Shown in pieces: positions 44,896-57,313 of a DNA stretch of 64,000 bases; position 1 is the stretch's first letter; every line of letters starts with the position of its first letter. The translations under genes and the position numbers were made by a program. The notes beneath the pieces were generated by a model. The model was not told where the DNA came from and did not search any database. It saw only the letters and a program-made list of their open reading frames with translations. Origin of the DNA: Nemophila menziesii (taxonomy: Eukaryota > Streptophyta > Magnoliopsida > Boraginales > Hydrophyllaceae); contig JARWIR010000014.1 in NCBI GenBank assembly GCA_029959085.1, positions 11,268,001 through 11,332,000 on the forward strand, read 5' to 3'.

Positions 44896-45145
44896 CAACG
44901 GTGCTGACCGGTATACCGGCGGTATGGGCCGGCATGCCGGTGCGCTGCTCTTTGAAAACTCTTCTTTGGCAAAAAGCTCGAATCGCGTACACGAAGGCTC
45001 GTGTTTTGTCTTGACCGGCATACCGGTGCTGATTGCTTTCGAAAATCAACCCTCGGCAAAGAACCCGAGATGAGTACACGAGGGCTCGTGTTTTTGACCC
45101 GCCGGCTTACCGGCTGTATGGGCCGGCATACCGGTGGGCTGGTCA
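44896..45145 (-). repeat. Palindrome array, element D type (CCGGCATGCCGG, CCGGTATACCGG)
   Basis: Three units, each with one or two palindromes plus a spacer containing CTCGTGTTTT and CACGA(A/G)GGCTCGTG. Confidence 0.85.
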
Positions 45146-45341
45146 AAATTTCTCCGAATTATTTTTCTTTTTCTCCCTAACTCGATTTTCTTAGTACCTG
45201 AACATCAAAAAAACTAATACCTTCCTCAATAATGCAATATCAACTAAAAAAATATGTAAACTAAATAATACACACTAAAAAAAAAACAAACTAATAAAGC
45301 AATTAAAACTTGGGGTGTCTCCCAAGAGCACTTTTATTTAA

Positions 45342-45360
45342 CGTCATTTAAAGTTTGACG
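45342..45360 (-). other. Conserved post-pol-type hairpin, element D
   Basis: Stem CGTCA/TGACG, a third version of the same pair. A second stem CTTGGG/CCCAAG encloses AGACAC at 45308-45325. Confidence 0.77.
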
Positions 45361-45371
45361 GGTTACCTCCA

Positions 45372-45831
45372 TTATCCCTTGAGTATGTAGCCTCCCCTGC
45401 AGTGGGTGAGGTTATGTATGTCTACAACTTGCCGCCTTTGACCTTTTGAAGGTTGTATCTCTATTAATTTTGATGTCACCACTTGAGTAACAACAAATGG
45501 TCCCATCCACGCATTTTTGAAACCTCGTGGCCTATTCTCTTGTTTGGCGGCCTTCTAAGCAACCGTGGTTCCGACCCCAAACTCATTTTTCGCTTTCTTC
45601 TTCACGGGTTCATGGTGGTGGTCCTTCTCTTTAATCTCTTCAGATACTTCTGGAACAATGGGGAACTCAAGTGGCAACTCCTCTAGAGTTTTGTCCAAAA
45701 CAAGGATGTTTCAGACTTTTCTTTTGTTATGAGGGACACGTCTTCATCCTCGATCTCTACACTCGCATTCTCATTTGTTTCCGGAATAGCTTCTGTGAAT
45801 ACTTGTGCGGTGTGAGCTCTTTTGTATCACT
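45372..45831 (-). pseudogene. ORF X of element D, in place of gag-pol
   Basis: From the LTR edge the - strand reads PSDTK, which looks like the Gag C-terminal LPSDT motif. An acidic, Pro/Glu-rich stretch follows (EAIPETNENASVEIEDED; after a shift TLEELPLEFPIVPEVSEE), then KKKAKNEFGVG, a stop, NAWMGPFVVTQVVTSKLIEI, VDIHNLTHCRGGYILKG and TAA at 45372-45374. The ending is shared with element C. No protease, RT or integrase motif is present. The direct join of Gag to the LTR removed the PBS. I do not recognise the protein. Confidence 0.5.
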
Positions 45832-47379
45832 TGGTGGTTCCTTGTGTATTATAAAATAATGCAATAAAAGTAAAGAAATAAAAGATCCACATACCGCAAG
45901 TGTACGGGTCGTTCCAAGTAATAAATAAGTAAATACGGGAAAATCGTCTCCACAGGGATTTAAGTAGTTATTCTAAATTTGTGTTCAATATCAGAATAGA
46001 TAGTTCTAATTGTTTAATTAAAAAGATAAATATCAAAGGAGTTTGTTTTCTAATTAACTAAATAAAATAAATAATAAATAATAAACAATTATGCAAATAA
46101 GATAAGGAGATGAAAGTATGAACTATCCTATTGAATTTATGATTCCTAAGAATAAGGGTGAATGAGAAATCTCACAAAAGTCGGGACTCTATAATCTCCT
46201 AGCCCCCGTCATGGTGGACCTAGGAGTTATCCTAAAGTACTATCAACCCCTATATGGGTGAATATGCCTCTTCGGATGATAAGTTCTTTTACCTCTTTGG
46301 CTACGTGGTTAGTCAAGCCTGTCGGTCAAATAACGGACACCACGCGTCTATATTCTAGTTCTGTAATTAAACCCCCTATCGGATGATCACTTCGTCACTA
46401 AAGTGAATAGCTCAATTACTAAAACCTACCCTTGATTCATGACTTCATTGATAGTAAACAAGCACAAGAATATGTTCAATGAAAATTAAGAACCAATTCA
46501 ATTAAATACTAAAATCCCAGATTTAGATCAAAACATAAAGACAATAATCAATGGTTCATATAATTACAATCCTAAAGAAAAATTATGCATAATAAAACTC
46601 TTGAATAAATAGCTTAGAAATACCTCATAGACAAAATAGATCTAATACTAATTTACACAAAGAATGGAGATGGAGAAGTGTTGAATTGATGTAGTTAAGC
46701 TCTAGCTCTTGCGTCTTCCTTCTCTAGATCATCTTGATTGCTTCTATGATGAATTATGTATGTATATTAAGCTTATGCATCTAAGGGATGATTTTCTAAG
46801 GTTTAGAACTGATATATATAGGTGCTAGGTCGAAATCTTGGAGTAGGGTTCAAGTAAAAGAGTCCAAGCCTAACTCAAATTTGTATGTAGATAAGGATAG
46901 TTACTGCTGACTTGTTTTGACCATATCTTCTTCGTTACAGGGCCGTTTTTGGCTCGTAAGATATCAAAAGAATCCTGACAGAAAGATCTATCTACCTCTA
47001 AAAGGGCTCTTCCAGAATTCTCTCGGATTTGGAGTTATCATCACTTCTTTAGACGTAGCTGCAGAAATTCAGAATTATTTGGCAGCTTTTCCTTTTCCTA
47101 ATTGAACTCTGTTTCCTTCTATCTCCAGATTTCTTCAAGATCTTCTTTCCTTATATCCTTACAATTGACTTGGCATATAATTTATTTCCATATTATCTTG
47201 AAAGCTTCACATTAATACACAAATTAAACCCAATATGATCTAAAAATAATAATTCATCTAATCAAGACAAGAAATAGGAATATTACGAATTAAGCACAAA
47301 AGACTATATAAAAAGACCATTTTCCACCTAAAATGATGTCTCCTAAGGGCTTATATTTAGACCAAAAAGGGAGACATCA
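45832..47379 (-). repeat. 5' LTR of element D
   Basis: 1548 bp. Leader hairpin 46388-46405 (CACTT-TAGTGACG-AAGTG, - strand). U3 end has perfect TGATGTCTCC/GGAGACATCA arms. Confidence 0.92.
46388..46405 (-). other. Conserved LTR leader hairpin, element D 5' LTR
   Basis: As at 33984 but with one loop base changed. Confidence 0.7.
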
Positions 47380-49015
47380 AATATACTTATCATATAAGCA
47401 ATCAATGCGGTTTAAGTTCGAGATTATATTAGCGTTGTAATGCATGAAGGAGAGGTTCTTTTCTTGGTTATGTTATGGAGGCTATAGAGTGTTCATCGAT
47501 CCTAACATACTCTATAAGGGTCCATCTAACTACTCTCTATTTGTTCAATCACTTCTAGATCACATAGCGAAGCATCATAAGGTCTTTAAGATTGAAATGT
47601 AGGCTTAGGGACGGTATGATCTTATATTTGGATAATGTAGAGTCAGATTTTGGCTCTCTCCTCACTAGTCATCAACGAATCGCCCTAGAGTTTGAGTTAC
47701 TCTCATAAATTTTCTCACACTAACCAAGATTTAATTCACTTTATTAGCATCCCCAACAACCCAATATAAATCATCAAGATGATCACATAAAATTTCCACT
47801 TTCCCGGTCCAACTCATATATTCTTTTTTAATTCATTTTCCTTTTGTAAGTTAGCTATGACTCACTTTTTGATATGAGATATCATGCTAATGCTTTTCAA
47901 CATATTTCTTTTTATTTTTAATATGTTTTTTCTTTTACTTTAACCCAATAAAAGGGTTTCAATATAAACTAGTGAATCATCATCAGAAGTACAATTACAT
48001 AGTTCGAAAAACCCACCCAATAATGTTTCCCATAATCGTATCCCACCACACTAAACTCAAGCTCTAAAACGATTGTTTAAGCATTGAAATTTGAGTCCGG
48101 GTCACATGGAAAAGTTCTATAGTCTAAGGGGTATGGCTAGTAATATGGCTAATAAAAGGCTTTAGAAAGGCTAGAGGGGACTCAGACGAATAATAATTCA
48201 ATTAAAATTGGTCATCAAGCTAAAAGACATTACTGGATTATCAACGAACTACCTTAATCACTTTCTAAACTATGAAATTTTGATACTTTCTCACATGTAT
48301 CACGTTCATTGAATAGGTTTATTATAGCCCAGATCTCACAACCTACACACCCCTCAAGGCTCCCTAAGATCAAAACTTGCTTCTACTACATTGCTTACTA
48401 ATCCTTTCTTTACTTTTAAGGTGTGTTTTCAAGTTCATATTTCAAAGTATTCAATACAACTAGATCATAAACATATTACTTCTATATCATTAACTCACTA
48501 AAGTTTATGCTTCTGGCCACTAAACAAATTTTACATCTTATTCCATCTCTCAAACAAAAATTATTTCTCCTAAAATAATAGTAATTCACATAAAATGGAT
48601 ATGAGGGCCAAGAAATCCCCACACCCCAAGTCAAAAATGAGTCGTGTCCACACGACTCCAAACAGACTCGATAACAAATAAAATCTGACATTATATTGCA
48701 AATACTAAAAGATGGTAGGGAAGAAAGAAAACATACTCTCGAGGCTATTGCCTCGTACGATGAATACCCAAGATAGGGTGCAGTGTTCCTCTTCTTCTAT
48801 CACCATATTCGCATTCACTTACCTCCTAATGTGTTACATCCCAATTAATCAACCAACTCTAGAAATCTTCCTTGTTTACCTTTTCCTAACTTATTTCTCA
48901 GATTCGTGTTGTAATAGCTACTAAGGCCCTTAGAAGCTTGGCATGGTTTCCTCTTGTTCTTACCCAATTTATTTCTTTGATTTTTACATCTTCCTCGAAT
49001 TAGCTAATGTCTCTG
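47380..49015 (-). other. 3' noncoding region and post-pol ORF relics of element F
   Basis: Same block order as D. Hairpin GAGTCGTG-TGGA-CACGACTC at 48639-48658. A degraded ORF end (HCTLSWVF, RGNSLE) lies near 48715-48790. The inverted repeat is decayed. It stops at 49015, where element G begins. Confidence 0.65.
48639..48658 (-). other. Hairpin, element F
   Basis: The 8-bp stem is intact although the surroundings are degraded; loop TGGA is not GNRA. Confidence 0.65.
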
Positions 49016-50583
49016 TGGTGTCGACTAGGGTGTGATAAAAATATGATATAAATAAGTGCAAAATAGAAACCCTAGCCTAGCACGGTGCTGCAAGTATTAC
49101 AGGACATATGCAAGTTTTAATGATAAATAAGATTCGCTCCTCAGAGACTACGAAAGTTAGAGAGAACTTATGAAAATTATCAAGTTCAAATATAAAAGCT
49201 AGATTAAATAATACGCAAGAAATAAAAGACATATAATTTTTATTGGGTTTTTGTAAATAGAAATTTAAACTAAATAAATTAAAGACAGAAATTTAAATAT
49301 GAAGAGAAGATAGTATGAGAGTTTAGCTCGAGAAACTACAAGTAATCCCCACTAGCGTTGTTTATTCTAAACATGTATGGGTGAATTATGTAGAATTGCA
49401 ATAACCAGGATTCTAAATTCCTCCCTATCTCCGGAGAGCGAACTAGGGCGGCGACCTCACAATCACGAGGGGACTTAATTAGGGTGTTCCTACGCGACTA
49501 GGTTCCTAAGTAAGACTGGCCTTCTAATGATGATTGGTGATTAAATCATACCCTAGTGATCATCTAGTTAGGCAAGTCTTGTCAGGATTACTACCGTACT
49601 CTAGACGTTTATGTGGTGTTCCAATAATTAGACACCCCTTACGGGTGACCATCTAACTACTATTAAGGTAATCCTATACGCGGGCCCTTGTTAGGAAAAC
49701 AGACAATAAATCAAAGCACATAAAACAGAGAATAAAACATGAATTCAATTTAAATACGAAGGTATCCCAAATTAGATAGATGTAAAACAAGTTTAGGGTT
49801 CATAAATATATGCTAAATCTCAAGCTAAAAGTAAATTAGTTCATAATAAAGAAAGAAAAGAAAACAATTACAAATTTGCAGGCTTGTGAAGACATAATAT
49901 GGTGTCCAGCTCCTTCCAGACTTTTCTTGTTGTGTTGTAAGCTTCTTCTTGGCTTAAGGATTGGCCAAGGATGTTTTTTTACTGGTTAAAGGGTGTATTT
50001 ATAGGGTATAGGAAACCCTAAAATGTTTTCTTTGAGTGAAAGACAAGTATTGTTTCTAGCCCAACCCAAATTTGTAACCCTAAAATATAGGAAAGGTAAT
50101 AAACTGTTGTTGTTTTGTTTTTGTCGTAACTTCTTTAATATAGCTCTGATTGACGCATTATTTATATCGAAACTAATCGCCTCGGAAAGCTCTACAACTT
50201 TGCTTCAGAACCTTCTTCCAAATTCAAAGCCAATATTGATTTATAATCACTTTTGTGAACGTGGCTGGTGAAATTCAGATTTACTTGGAAACTTTATCAT
50301 TCCATACTTATCTTTTACTTCCTTTATCTCCAATTTCCATGCATATCCTCTTTCCTTTATCTCTTATAATTGATTTGGAATCTGATTAATTTCCATATAT
50401 CTTTAAAGCTTCACATTTAACAAACAATTAAACCCAATATGCTCTACAAATAATAAATAATCAAATCAAGACAAGAAATAGGAAATTAGACAATTATGAT
50501 TAAAAACCGACCTATATCCTATTAAATACACCTAAAATGATGTTTCCAAGCTAGATTAATTAATCACAAATAGGGAGACATCA
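49016..50583 (-). repeat. 3' LTR of element G
   Basis: 1568 bp, TG...CA. TATA CCCTATAAATACACCC (- strand) near 49992-50005. U3 arms TGATGTTTCC and GGAGACATCA. Confidence 0.92.
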
Positions 50584-50596
50584 AGACCCCCAACTC
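50584..50596 (-). other. Polypurine tract of element G
   Basis: GAGTTGGGGGTCT on the - strand. Confidence 0.8.
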
Positions 50597-51172
50597 AAAG
50601 TTGTATCGTCCCGATACGATAAAGATAAAGAATAGTAGGGTAGTCAAATAATAAACAGAGAAAAGAAGTAGGAAGAGAAGAAGATTAGAACACAATGAAT
50701 GATCCTAGAGCAAAATATCTGAAAAGTCTCATGTAGTAATGCTAAAGAAATAATGCACACTTATGCTTAATATACACATAATCAACAATCCATAAATTCA
50801 AGTCCAGATTAACTTCGCAATGCTAGAAGAGAGGTTTCCAACTCAGTTCATCTTAATGGCTATAGGTTGTTCATAGGACCTTATATATCATCCAATGGTC
50901 CACTCACCTATAACCTAATAGCTCAATTGTTTCTCCACCAAGTAGCAAGAAACCTAAGGTCTTTCCGGTTATAATGTGGCTTAGGGAAGGTGTGGTATAT
51001 TTGGATAATGAAAAGTGAGCTTTTTCCTCTCTCCTCACATTCCATCGACAAATTGCCCTAAAGCTTGAGTATCACTCGAAGATATTCTCACTCAACCCAG
51101 TTTTGATGTCTTTGATTTGCATCCCTAAATAACCCAAGTAAAAACCTTTTCTATGATGATATACAAATTCCA

Positions 51173-51339
51173 CTTAGTCGGTCCAAATATTATTCAATCT
51201 TTTTATATATCTCTTTTTTTCTTTTGTATAGCTATGACTCTCTTTATTATGTTGAGATATCACACTATTTTTTCTCATATATTTTTTCTCTTCAATTCAT
51301 GCTTTTCAGCTTTTTTCATTTACTCTTAGCCCGACAAAG
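51173..51339 (-). repeat. Inverted repeat CTTAGTCGG/CCGACAAAG, element G
   Basis: Eight of nine pairs form. Compared with B, GCCGG became GTCGG on one arm and CCGGC became CCGAC on the other, so the pair is kept. Confidence 0.7.
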
Positions 51340-52013
51340 GGTTACAATAATAACTTTTTTATCATCAATAATATCACAATTACAATTTCCCAAACCCAAT
51401 GTTCCCAAATGATGAAACCCACCACCCTAAACTCAAGATCTAAAAATGACTTGTCTCAGGTTTTGCGATTTGAGTGCGGGTCATATGGATAAGTCCTATA
51501 AACTAAGGGGTATGGCTTATAATGTGGTTAAAATAAAAAGGCTTTAGAAAGGCTCAGAGGGGCTAAAACGGATATATAATTATATAATCAAATAACATGG
51601 TGAGAAAGCTAAAAGGCTTCAAGTGGCTTCAATATGAAAGAATTGCCTTATTCACTTTTCTAACTACCGGATTTTGTTACTTTTTCACTACTAGTTCATA
51701 GACAAGCGGGTTTTCAACTACTTTCAAACCTCATGTTCCACACACCAAATAACTCTCCCTAAGTTTCAACATGACTTCTTCGCATTGCTCATTAACTTTT
51801 CTATCTTTTATTTCCTGTTTTCATACTTGCATACTAAACATATTTGTGACACTGTTCAAAAACATACTACTTACTATCATTAACTTAATTAAATCATGCT
51901 CAAATAGGTACATTTACTATATTCTATGCCATTCAAACCTAAAAAAATTTAAATTTTATACAAAAACAAAAAGGAAGATGAGGATAATGAATCCCCACCC
52001 CCAACTCAAAAGT

Positions 52014-52033
52014 GAGTTGTGTCCCCACGACTC
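52014..52033 (-). other. Hairpin with GNRA-type loop, element G
   Basis: GAGTCGTG-GGGA-CACAACTC on the - strand, one non-Watson-Crick pair. Confidence 0.7.
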
Positions 52034-52069
52034 GAGTAAGACTCAATAAAGAAATAAATTTAAAACTAC

Positions 52070-52560
52070 CTAAATTAATGCATACAAGTAATTAGGAAGA
52101 AAATTAGAACTGGGTACCTGGCCATAATGATCCAACAAATCATCTTCCGAAGAAGAAGCATAATTATCAATATCCAAGTCTTCAGTTACTTCATTTAATA
52201 CCTGATTAATTTTTGCAATTTCCTCCCAGCAGGCAGCGAATTCTTTCTTTTAACAATTAATTTTAACCTGTAATTTAATTGCCCATGCTGGGGTGTGGAA
52301 TTAATCTCTGAATTTTCATTAAGATTTGAAGAAGAACTTTGATCTTGGATTGTTGTCTTTGCTTTAGGCCTTGGTGGTATACTCATTCTAGCTGTTGATT
52401 TCCTTCATAGTGGTTGTGATGGTGCCTCTATCTTTGGTTTCTTTTCTATAGGCTTATCAAGATCAATGGCCTTTTCAATTGTGGCTCCAGGTAGTTTCTT
52501 GTTATTCCCTAATATTGAACACTTCCTCTTGTAATCCATAGCATCCGTTATGTTTTTCAT
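52070..52560 (-). pseudogene. Small post-pol accessory ORF, broken, element G
   Basis: Starts MKNITDAMDYKRKCSILGNN at 52560. The first 65 residues match the 151-residue ORF of element B (TDALDYKRRCCILGKN, LPGSTIEKAI), with a stop about 50 codons in, a readable ARMSIPPRPK, further shifts and an ending near the same GQVP motif as B. So a family of short post-pol ORFs exists without the env-like domain. Confidence 0.6.
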
Positions 52561-52834
52561 CTTTCAATAACCCACGACTCAAGCTATACCAAGGATAGAA
52601 TAAAGTTAAGAGAGATTGGTGTGGATTGAGTTTCTTGCTTGGATGAATGATTATTAATGGTAGAAGAAGGTTTATTTTGTTGTTCTTGGAAGAATTCTTG
52701 ATAGTTTGATGATTTGATGATGTTTTATGGTGTAGTGTAATGAATTTGATGAAGAATATGTATTTATGGAGGATGGTGGAAAGATTTGTTGTTGTTGTTG
52801 TGTTTGTTGTGGAGGTTTAAACAAGCTTCAAGAT

Positions 52835-52846
52835 GTGTTTATAAGG
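52835..52846 (-). promoter_or_regulatory. Internal TATA box upstream of the accessory ORF, element G
   Basis: CCTTATAAACAC on the - strand followed by TTGAAGC, matching B at 12271-12284. Confidence 0.5.
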
Positions 52847-52929
52847 TTTGGGTTTGTTCGTATTAGAAAGACTAGGTTTTAATCTTGGTAAGGTAAGAAG
52901 TTGATTAGGTAACAATCTTTTTACAAACC

Positions 52930-53255
52930 ACCTCGGACCGGCATACCGGTGAGATCGGCGGCATACCGGTCGCTGATGTCATGAACCATGTCGTCAAAAG
53001 CGAACACGGTTTTTCGAAGCTCCTCTCGGCAACGAACCTAATTTCAAAAACTGTGGCACGGTTTTTTTCCTTGGGCGGCATACCGGGGATATAGGCGGCA
53101 TACCAGTTAGAAATTTTTAAAACCGTGTCAACACTTTGCGCCCACGGTTTTTTCAAGCAAGCTCTCGGCAGGCAACCTAATTTTTCAACCGTGGCACGGT
53201 TTCTCCACCGGCATGCCGGTGGATCCGGCGGCATACCGCTCAGCAAGTCAGATTT
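52930..53255 (-). repeat. Palindrome array, element G type (CGGCATACCGG)
   Basis: Seven or eight CCGGCATACCGGT or GGCGGCATACCG words, spaced by repeats with CTCTCGGCA and ACCGTG. Confidence 0.85.
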
Positions 53256-53438
53256 TTCCAATTTTTCCTGGTTCGACACCAAACTCATTTCCTGCACAAT
53301 TAACACACTACCTTTTCTCCTATTAGCTTGTAAACACATTAATAATATACATTAACTTAGAATTATACACTACAAAACATAAAACTAACTATAAAGCAAT
53401 TAAAACAAGGGGTGTCTCCCAAGAGCACTTTTGTTCAA

Positions 53439-53455
53439 CGTCGTTTAGTTCGACG
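53439..53455 (-). other. Conserved post-pol hairpin, element G
   Basis: CGTCG/CGACG stem 12 bases after the pol stop. GGGAGACACCCC follows at about 53410-53421. Confidence 0.75.
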
Positions 53456-53466
53456 TGTACCTCGGG

Positions 53467-56400
53467 CTAAGCATGTTCTTTGAGATGGACCGTCTTCTCT
53501 TGTTCAAAGTCCTCGCTATCATGGTATAACATCAAGTGCTGACCATTCACCATGAATGTCCTTTGCTCGGCTGGATGTTCAATTTCGATTGCTTCATGAG
53601 GTGTGACTTTTGTAACAATATAAGGTCCTCCCCAACGGGATTTAAGCTTACCCGGATAGTTCGAGAATCTAGAATTGTATAGTATTACCTTTTGTCCTAT
53701 ATCGAACCTCTTTGGACGAATTTGTTTGTCATGCCATCTCTTTGTTTTCTCCTTATAGAGACGTGAATTATCATAGGCATGGAAGCAAAATTCATCCAAC
53801 TCATTCAACTGCATCATCCTTTGTTTATCGGCCAAGTCTGGGTTCTGATTCAGAGTTTTAATAGCCCAGAAGGCTCGGGATTCAATCTCAATAAGAAGAT
53901 GACATGCTTTGTCGTAGACCATGCGATAAGGAGATGCCCCAACCAGTGTTTTAAATGCTGTTCTGTAAGCCCAGTGAGCATCATCTAGTTTTAATGACCA
54001 GTCCTTCCTTGTTTTGTTCACGGTCTTCCCCAGAATAGAGTTGATTCCTCGGTTAGAAACCTCAGCTTGACCGTTAGTTTGGGGATGATAACCTGTTGAA
54101 GTGCGGTGTCTCACCCCAACTTACGAAGGGCAGCTCTCAACTAATAATTGATGAAGTGGGTACCTTTATCACTGATAAGAACTCGTGGCGTACCATGTCT
54201 TAAAAAGATATGTGACTTAAGGAATAATATAACTATTTTAGCATCGTTCTTTGGTATTGCCACTGCTTCTACCCAATTGGATACATAATCTACTGCTAGC
54301 AAAATATAAATATTTTCATGGGAAGTTATGAAAGATCCCATGAAATCTAATCCCCATACATCAAAGATTTCGACTTCTGAAATATTGTTGAGTGGCATCT
54401 CGTCCCTTTTTGATATATTACCAGTGAAATGGCATCTTTGACATGTCTGAACGAATTGATGACAATCTTTGTGTAGGGTAGGCCAATCAAAACCAGACTG
54501 AAGAATTTTAGCTGCAGTTCTATCGCCTTTAAAGTGGCCACCATATGGTGAGCCATGGCAGCTTGCCATGATCTTAGTAATTTCGCCTTCATGGACGCAT
54601 CTTCTGATAACTTGATCACTGCAAACCTTGAAGAGGTAGGGCTCATCGCAAAAGAATTGTCTGGCTTTATGACTTAACCTCTGTCTTTTTTGTGGATTGA
54701 AGTCCGTAGGGAATACACGTATCTGCATACCAAGGCACAAACGCATCTTTAATCGTAAAAAGTTGTTCATCAGGGAATACCTCTTTAACCAATAATGGTT
54801 CCTTGTTGGCATCAGATCCTTCAAGTCTGGATAAATGATCAGCTACATGATTCTCGCATCCCCTTCGGTCTCGAGTATCTATGTCAAATTCTTGTAACAG
54901 CAATATCAATCTGATAAGACGCGGTTTAGCGTCCTTTTTCTCCGTAAGGTACTTGATTGTTGAATGATCCGTGTATACAATAGTCTTCATCCCGACAAGA
55001 TAGGAACAAAATTTATCGAAAGTATATACCACGGCTAACATTTTTTCTCGGTTACTGTATAATTCATTTGGGAAGCGTTAAAGGTCTTACTAGCATAGTA
55101 AATCATGTGGAAGACCTTTTCTTTCCTCTGGCCTAACACAACACCCATTGTGTGATCACTTGCATCGCACATAAGTTCAAACAGAGCATTCCAATATGGA
55201 GTTACAACAATCGGGGTGGAGATGAGCTTTTCTTTGATCGTTACAAACGCTTGAAGACATTCTTCATTAAAATTTAAAGGACTATCCTTCTCAAGTAAAG
55301 AACAAAGTGGTTTGGTGATCTTGGAGAAATCTTTAATAAATCTTCTGTAAAATCCTGCATGACCCAAGAAACTTCTCACTCCTTTGACATAAACTGGAGG
55401 TGGTAAGGTTTTTATAACTTCAATTTTAGCACGATCAACCTCCATCCCTGCCTTCGAAACTTTATGTCCCAACACAATCCCATCTTGAACCATGAAGTGA
55501 CATTTTCCCAATTAAGCACAAGATTTGTTTCTTTGCATCTCACAAGGATTTTTTTCAAGATTGTTGAGGCAATCATCAAATCTATCTCCGAAAATAAAAA
55601 TTCATCCATAAAGACCTCCAAGTATTTTTCAATCATGTCCCAAAATATAGCCATCATACACCTCTTGAACGTGGCAGGTGCATTGAATAAACCGAAAGGC
55701 ATCCTTCTATAAGCAAAGGTGCCAAACGGACAAGTAAAAGTTGTTTTGTGTTGATCAAGAGGATCCACACAAATCTGATTATAGCCTGAGTATCCGTCCA
55801 AAAAACAATTATACTCTCTCCTTGCGAGTTTGTCTAGCATCTGATCAATGAATGGTAGAGGGAAGTGATCTTTCTTTGTAGCCTTCTTGAGTCTTCGGTA
55901 ATCCATGCATACTCTCCACCATACAACTGTTCTTGATGGAATGGGTTCATCTTGATAATTAAGGACGATAGTGATACCTCCTTTTTTTGGAACACAATTC
56001 AATGGACTAACCCAATCACTTCTTGCAATTAGAAAGATAATACCTTGATTACCTTCTTCCTTACCACCTCATTCATAGCTGGCATGAGCCTTCTTTGTCC
56101 CTCTATAGATCGCCCTCCTTCTTTCTCAAGTATAATCTTATGTTTACAAATGGATGGACTAATTCCCTTGATATCGGCAATAGTCCACCCAATTTCTTCT
56201 TTGTTAGCACGAAGCACACGGAGTAGCTTATCTTCTCGAGGACCTAAGTAATAACAGCTAAAGTATTGTTCATACCTAAGTAAGCATAGCATAGATGGTC
56301 TGGAAGTGGTTTTTCTTCAAGAATAGGTGGACATATTATAAATGGTTTCTTCATTGGTTCAATGTCTCTTGATTCTCGAAGTTGTTCTCTTATGTTTGAG

Positions 56401-57313
56401 TCTAATGCTACAACTTCATCAGATGTATCCTCGTATATCTCTGGTGATTCAAGTGCCAACGTTGCGTTTAGATCGTCATCAAAGTTTGACTCATTAAAGA
56501 CCTCTTGTGTATGTTTGTCGATGACATCTATTTTTAAACATTTGTCTTTCGTATCTGGATATTTCATAGCCTTAAACATATTGAATCGTACCTGTTTGTC
56601 TTGGACCCTAATTATCAACTCACCATTCTCAACATCTATTAGTGTACACCCCATGGATAAGAATGGTCTACCCAAGATGATGGGGACATTCTTATCCGCG
56701 TCGTAGTCAAGAATGATAAAATCACAAGGAAATATAAAACTATCAGCTTTAACTAAACCATCTTCAATTTTACCTACTAGTTGGGAGAGGGAGCGATCCG
56801 CCATTTGTAATACTATTGAAGTGGGTTCTACCTCTCTTATGTTGAGCTTCTCGAATAGGGACTTTGACATGAGATTGATACTCACGCCTAAATCACATAA
56901 TGCTTTCCCGGTCCAACTTTCTCCAATAGAAATGGGTACCGTAAAACTTCTGGGATCTTGTAGCTTCGGTGACAACTTTCTTTGACAAATAGCACTACAC
57001 TCGTCTGGTAATCCAATCATCTCCCTGGTTTCTAAACTTTGTTTGTTAGCGAGAATGGTAATCCAATCATCTCCCTGGTTTCTAAACTCCGTTTTTTAGA
57101 GAGAATGTCTTTCATGAATTTCAGATATTTCGGCATTCTTTTTAGAGCTTCTACAAACGGGATGTTAATATCTAGCTTGCTCACCATGTCAAGGAACTTC
57201 TTGAATTCTCGCTCATTGTTCTTCTTTTTGACATGTGATGGGGTAAGGTGGAGGAGGGCGTGTATTAGTTTCCACTGAGCTTTTCTTCTTTTCTCGTGTC
57301 TTCTCTGGGACAC
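53467..57313 (-). pseudogene. pol: Pol of element G, broken into about eight frames
   Basis: In order on the - strand: pre-protease (57313-57032, SKLDINIPFVEALKRM), protease (57020-56244, LCDLGVSINLMS), spacer (56292-56029), RT (56002-55412, VCMDYRRLKK), connection (55511-55035, [12 protein letters not shown]), RNase H (55041-54667), integrase zinc finger and core (54824-54141, GLDFMGSF, ISDKGTHF) and integrase end (54114-53467, [27 protein letters not shown]). The RT site reads FMDE, not FMDD, so a catalytic Asp is lost as well. It is well diverged from the Pol of B. Confidence 0.92.
57007..57105 (-). repeat. 50-bp tandem duplication in pol of element G
   Basis: The unit from 57007 repeats at 57057 (GGTAATCCAATCATCTCCCT in both), with a few changes in the second copy. 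It lies just before the protease. Confidence 0.85.

Larger units (their letters stand above)
33426..47379 (-). mobile_element. Athila-like element D, deleted, host of element E
   Basis: LTRs at 33426-34805 plus 42286-42454 (about 1549 bp, split by E) and 45832-47379 (1548 bp). Flanks ATTAT (33421-33425) and AATAT (47380-47384) are an imperfect TSD. Inside: PPT, 3' noncoding region, broken post-pol ORF, palindromes, hairpin and an unknown ORF that runs straight into the 5' LTR. No PBS, capsid, protease, RT or integrase. Confidence 0.87.
50597..52069 (-). other. 3' noncoding region of element G
   Basis: No gene. Inverted repeat arms at 51173-51181 and 51331-51339, hairpin 52014-52033, PPT-like tracts near both. 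Confidence 0.7.

Noticed and set aside
48712..48924. 70-codon ORF on the + strand
   Set aside because: Antisense to the degraded post-pol ORF of element F.
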